A stretch of 64,000 bases of DNA from Tetraselmis striata (lineage: Eukaryota; Chlorophyta; Chlorodendrophyceae; Chlorodendrales; Chlorodendraceae): assembly GCA_006384855.1 (NCBI GenBank), contig VCJN01002344.1, positions 62,001-126,000 of the forward strand. The letters run 5' to 3'. Position 1 is the stretch's first letter, and each line of letters opens with the position of its first letter. A model generated the notes under the pieces. That model saw only the letters and a list, made by a program, of their open reading frames with translations. It was not told the DNA's origin and did not search any database. This document shows positions 60,065 to 64,000 of this stretch, piece by piece. A program made the position numbers and the translations under genes.

Positions 60065-60860
60065 CCGGCTGAGAAAGCCGGTCTGCCGCACCGCGCTTAC
60101 GACCAGCAGCCGCATGGCCCCATGGTGGCAGCCGTATCCCGACGTGCCAAAGGAGGCGACGCGCTCCATCAGTGCGGCGTGGGCCACCCGGCGCCGCCCC
60201 AACGCACCGGTCATCCACCCGGGGTAAAGGCTAACAGGAGCACCCAGGTACACGGCGCCATCCTGGACAGGGTCGTCCACCGGGGTACGAAGCCCTCCCG
60301 GGGCCAACTTTGCCCGCACTGCCCGCAACTCGGCCTCGCTGTCACCGGGGTGACCAACGTACCGCGTCTTGCAGTCATGTACCACCAGTCCGACTTTGAA
60401 AAGCTCCATGCAATACTCGTAAAAAACACGCGGAACGCGAGGCGCGGCAGTAGCCGCGCCGCAATCATCCGCGAAACTCTGGTAGAAAGTATCAGCGGTG
60501 GTATGAGCCACAACCGCTTGCACCGGGCCCGCGATGGCGAGGCAGAAATATAGCGGGGCCAATATATCACCTTGGCGCACACCCGTACGAGACTGTAGGG
60601 TGGCGCGCAAAGTACCGGGATCATCCGGCGCGTAGTAGTGCATGTCGCTAGGGCGATCGCGCAACATCCGGAAAAAATGATCAGGCCATGCAGACGCGGG
60701 TGCTGAAGCAAGTCGTAAAGTATCGCACCCCGGGATACCTCATTGAAGGCATTCCGAATATCAAGTAGTAGTAGCCCTTTTCCGCCAGTACCACGCCCGC
60801 CGAAAAGCTGCAGCGCCACCCGCATGCTCATATACGCCGTCGCAATTGAAATTGAAATTT
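60065..60860 (-). pseudogene. LINE-like reverse transcriptase, catalytic part
   Basis: Reads GKGLLLLDIRNAFNEVSRGA (first catalytic Asp), one frameshift after DLLQHPRLHG, then PDHFFRMLRDRPSDMHYYAP, SRTGVRQGDILAPLYFCLAI and YQSFADDCGAATAAP (FADD box with the other two Asp), then VRQTGFLSR at the TIR insertion. The catalytic triad is intact. The start near 60860 is abrupt, after a duplicated ATTTCA motif, so the gene is 5'-truncated and lacks an endonuclease. Confidence 0.8.
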
Positions 60861-61394
60861 CTTTTGTTAGTCTTTTGCGTCCACTGGCCCAGACTGAGTT
60901 GTTCTTAGGACCTGCTAACTCTGACCATGGTAGGGAACACTGGGTGTAATTACAGCTCAAGCTAACGGCCTTCCTCGTGTGTGCCCCAGCTCCTCCTCCT
61001 TCCAGCGGGCTGAAGCTAGGACAGCAGCGCCCCCATGCTGTCCCTACCTAAGTCAGACCTATCGCAATCAGAGCTCAACAGGCAAGCTTAGGCAGCCGAA
61101 GCGTCCCGCCTGCAGCTACCAAGGTGTGATGGGGGAAGGGGGCTGACCGGAATAGCTATGTGATGCTCAGTATTTATCCACCGCTGAGCCGGCTAGTATG
61201 ATTGGTGCCCTCCGACATGTAATTGGGTAGGTGTTGTCCGTGGTGGTTGTGGGAATCGGCGGTGTGTGTTCTACGTGTGTGGTGAGTTTCCGGGTGTGTG
61301 GTGGTGTATGAGCTGCACCGGGCACATTGTTAGTGGTGGGCGGTGATCCGGAGTCACCTGGCTTGGTTGTTGCTGCAGTGGCTCGCTCAGCAGC
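60861..61394. other. 3' region of the ORF1-like element
   Basis: No coding seen. On the minus strand it runs from the ORF1-like stop codon to a tail AAAGAAATTTCAATTTCAAT at about 60870-60850, which looks like the short-repeat 3' tail of a LINE. Confidence 0.4.
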
Positions 61395-63925
61395 TTACTG
61401 GTGCGAGCTGTTGGACGGGTGGGCCGTATCATCGTCTGTTATCCACTCGCTGTATGAGCTGCGGGTGCCAGAGAGGCGTGGCTTGCTTTTGATGCGGTTG
61501 CGGGTGGCGCCGTCCGAGCGGCTGCGGCCTATGGGTTGCTTCTTCTTGATCATAGCTGTTGTGGCTGTCTTGCCTTTGCCTGCTGGGGTGGGCTGGCTGG
61601 GGTGACGTTCCAGATGGATGGAGATGCGATGTGATTTGCTCAATTGGTGGGATTCCGCTGCGAGGCTGGCCAGGTTGGCGGCTATTGCGGGTTTGTTGGC
61701 AGGAGAGGACTGGGCGAGCAGCTCTGTGGCTGCGGTGGTGAGGTGGTGTAGTTCTGCCAGTCTCTCTTTGGTGCCACTGGGTGTGCCCTCCCGGAATGTG
61801 CGGTGCACTGTTAAACGCTGGGGGAAATTGAGTGATATGTCAGCCGGACCTGGTGTCTCTGCTGCCTCGCCATGGGTGGTGTCCACCTCCATGGCGCTGT
61901 CGTTCTCCTCGTAGTTGAGTTCCAGTTCCTCGTCGTCGTCCGCCTGTGCTACCGGCATGGCAGTTGCCGCTAGGGCTGTGGCTGTAGGTGCAAGGGCTTG
62001 GTGGGCTGCTCCGGGGGCGCGCTCTGTTGCTGCTCCGCGCTGGTCGATGGCTACCATTGCGTCTGCGACCGCTCCGCGCCTCGGTGGTACGTGCTCGAAC
62101 CCTGGGGGGGGGGGGGGGGGGGGGGCGTCGCGGACCTGGGGTGCGATCTGAGTTGCTGGGGTCGCTAGAAGTGGCAGTTGAACTGGGTCTGCCGGTGGTG
62201 GGGCTGGCGATGTGTCGGCAAGGCGCCTCTCGGTTGGTGCCGGGGTTGGCGCGGCCTTGATCTTCCCGCACACTGTCGACACGGTCTTGCGCCACTGGTC
62301 TGTTATGTCGGTGCTGCGGGTGCGACCGATGATGCTGTGGTGGTGGGCGGTCAGCTGCAGGGTGAGGGTGTAGATTGGGCGTCCGGTGGCTCGCAGGGCG
62401 AGGGACGCTAGGGTGGTCTTCCATGCCTTCTTTCGCAGGCCCATCGCTGCGCGTCGGATCTGGTTGTGACCGGTGTTGCCTCCCAGTTCTCCCGCCTCCC
62501 CGATCGTTTGGCTGAAGGGGTGGATGAGCAGCGCCGAGGGGTCGAACTCGGACTCTGTGAGGTAGATGACGATGGTGCGGAGGCGTATCGCCCGCAGTAG
62601 CGCGACAGGGGAGGTGAGGGCCATTGCCAAGCGCAGTGTGTCAGCGAACTCCTCGTCTTCTTTGCCGAGGGAGATGGCGCAGAGGTTGTCGTCTCCCACG
62701 CGCAGCAGTGTCGGTTCGGTGTGGTGGAGGTACATCTCGACGCCGGCAGCTGTCATGGTGTCCGTCAGCCACTGCGCGTGTTGCAGCTCCGGGAGTGTGT
62801 TGGTGCGCTGTCTGATGGTAGCTGCGATTTTCTCCGCCAGCTGCTCAACCGTCGGCAGCGCCAGGTTGGCCAGGGGGCCGGTGCATATCGCTCTGGCCGT
62901 CAATGCGCATCGGAAGGACCGTTTGGATAGTGCCGGGGGCAGTACTCCTGGGAGTGGGGTGGTTGGCTGGTCCTCTCGGTCCTCGCTGTGTTCTAATGTG
63001 ACTTGGATCGCTACTCGGCCCTGCGACTGGTCGCCAAACGGCAGCGCCAGTACTGCGTCGCGGCACACGTCCTGGATTAGGCGCGCCGCTTCAGGTTTAG
63101 AGGTTTTGAGGCGCACCGAGTCGGCTGAGCGGCGGGCTTTCCATACCTCGCGGACCTCCAGGAGGGCAAGTAGTGTGCGGATCGGGGGGCGGATGACGGC
63201 GTCGTCCGCGTCAGTGTTGGCCTCGTACTCGGCCCATGCTCGCACTCAAGCGAGTGCCAGAACGTCTGCTGGTGTCGCCGCCGGTTGGTCTGTCGCCGCT
63301 TCGCTCGGCTGGGGTTGTCGTACGTTGGGAGGAGGCCTCCGCCAAGCGCAACCACATGTCGGCCTCCGTGATGCCTTGAGGTGTGGAGCTCCGAGGAGGC
63401 GGGTGGAGCAGCGGCGGCCCTGGCGTTCGAGGATCGCTGTGCCCTCTCCTCTCCATTGCGTGTGTAGAACGCTCACTGTTGTTTCTCTGCGGGCCAGTCG
63501 TAGGATGACGGACCCGGTGGTGGTGGGGAGCCTAATGCCGCTCGGTGCAGCGGGGTCGGCGGCGATGGGTTTGGGGGGGCGGCGCGTCACCACTCTGACG
63601 TATGCTGGTAGTATTTGAACTCCGATTTTGGGGCTGAGGGTGCGGATCAGGTTCGTCACAGTAGTCCGGCCGCGCGACTCCTCGTCCATGGCTTGGTGCT
63701 GGGCCACCAGATCGCCGAACAATAGGGCCACATGGGGGGCATCGTCCGTGCCGGCTGGGAAGCCGGTGAGGAGTAGGTGGGATGGACGTTGTAGCACGCG
63801 TATGTGGCGGCGGGTTGCTGGTAGGAGTTGGGTGCTTGCGAATTTTTTTGCAGTTACGACCGTGCGGATCGCTGGTTGTTGTACTCCGCCGCCTCGTTGC
63901 GCGGCCAGAAAGGTGCGCCGGCCCC
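61395..63925 (-). pseudogene. Retrotransposon ORF1-like protein with in-frame TGA
   Basis: A frame of about 840 codons, open except for one TGA at 63246-63248. N-terminal part: RTVVTAKKFASTQLLPATRR, HLLLTGFPAGTDDAPHVALL, TGSVILRLARRETTVSVLHT. After the TGA: ADSVRLKTSKPEAARLIQDV, LRVGDDNLCAISLGKEDEE, a Pro run coded by the C/G tract at about 62105, an acidic patch (DDDEELELNYEEND) and a basic C-terminus (KGKTATTAMIKKKQPIGRSR). A likely ATG start (MDTDISEEQHDSGAG) near 63961 is in another frame. Nucleic-acid-binding ORF1 of a LINE is the best guess from size, charge layout and context; no domain is certain. Confidence 0.45.
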
Positions 63926-64000
63926 GGAGTCATGTTGCTCCTCAGATATGTCTGTGTCCATGCTGGCTGTGGTGGTGTCCTCCTGGAGGGCCTGCTCTTC

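Noticed and set aside
53825..60073. 9-bp target duplication around TIR copy 2
   Set aside because: Only CGGCT is shared and it is offset by several bases; flanks may have changed, so no duplication is claimed.

Overview
The window is nuclear DNA from a green alga, most likely a chlorophyte of the Chlamydomonadales type. Coding exons are GC-rich and split by many short GT-AG introns. TGTAA polyadenylation signals follow gene ends. The gene content (a two-domain class III cyclase, a ribosomal P0 gene with introns, YR/DIRS-like, LINE-like and copia-like retroelements) fits that group. A striking local feature is the number of pure C or G runs of about 12 to 32 nt, many of them inside introns. 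I cannot name the species.

Layout. 1-5.3 kb (+): 3' part of a nucleotidyl cyclase gene with two catalytic domains that have lost complementary active-site residues. 6.08-10.18 kb (-): an AIDA homologue (axin interactor, dorsalization-associated), convergent with the cyclase and divergent from RPLP0. 10.78-12.49 kb (+): RPLP0, acidic ribosomal protein P0, with a telo-box in the shared upstream region. 12.5-20.7 kb: gene-poor, with a LINE 3'-end zinc knuckle, a copia-like gag zinc knuckle and simple repeats. 20.76-35.07 kb (-): a very large many-exon gene. Its product appears to have a low-complexity N-terminus, two blocks of bacterial-Ig-like (Big_1-like) modules around an alpha-helical Ala-rich segment, and a C-terminal multi-pass membrane region. 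35-40.5 kb: repeats, including a 4-copy array of about 228 bp.

40.5-64 kb is a nest of mobile DNA. A spliced minus-strand gene of unknown family (40.5-47.9 kb) is cut by a 4.84-kb terminal-inverted-repeat element (41478-46315) with a perfect 9-bp target duplication. A second, longer copy of the same family (53834-60064) splits the reverse transcriptase gene of a LINE-like element (51.7-53.8 plus 60.07-60.86 kb, minus strand). Between them lies a degenerate YR (DIRS/Ngaro/PAT-like) retroelement (about 48.0-50.6 kb, plus strand) with RNase H, tyrosine recombinase and a split direct repeat. At 61.4-63.9 kb is a long ORF1-like reading frame with one in-frame TGA.

Most promising for follow-up: the TIR element family (conserved methyltransferase-like ORF, coding-length tandem arrays, and a subterminal hairpin kept by changes in both arms), the cyclase with split active-site residues, and the unknown spliced gene whose reading frame is restored by removing the TIR element.
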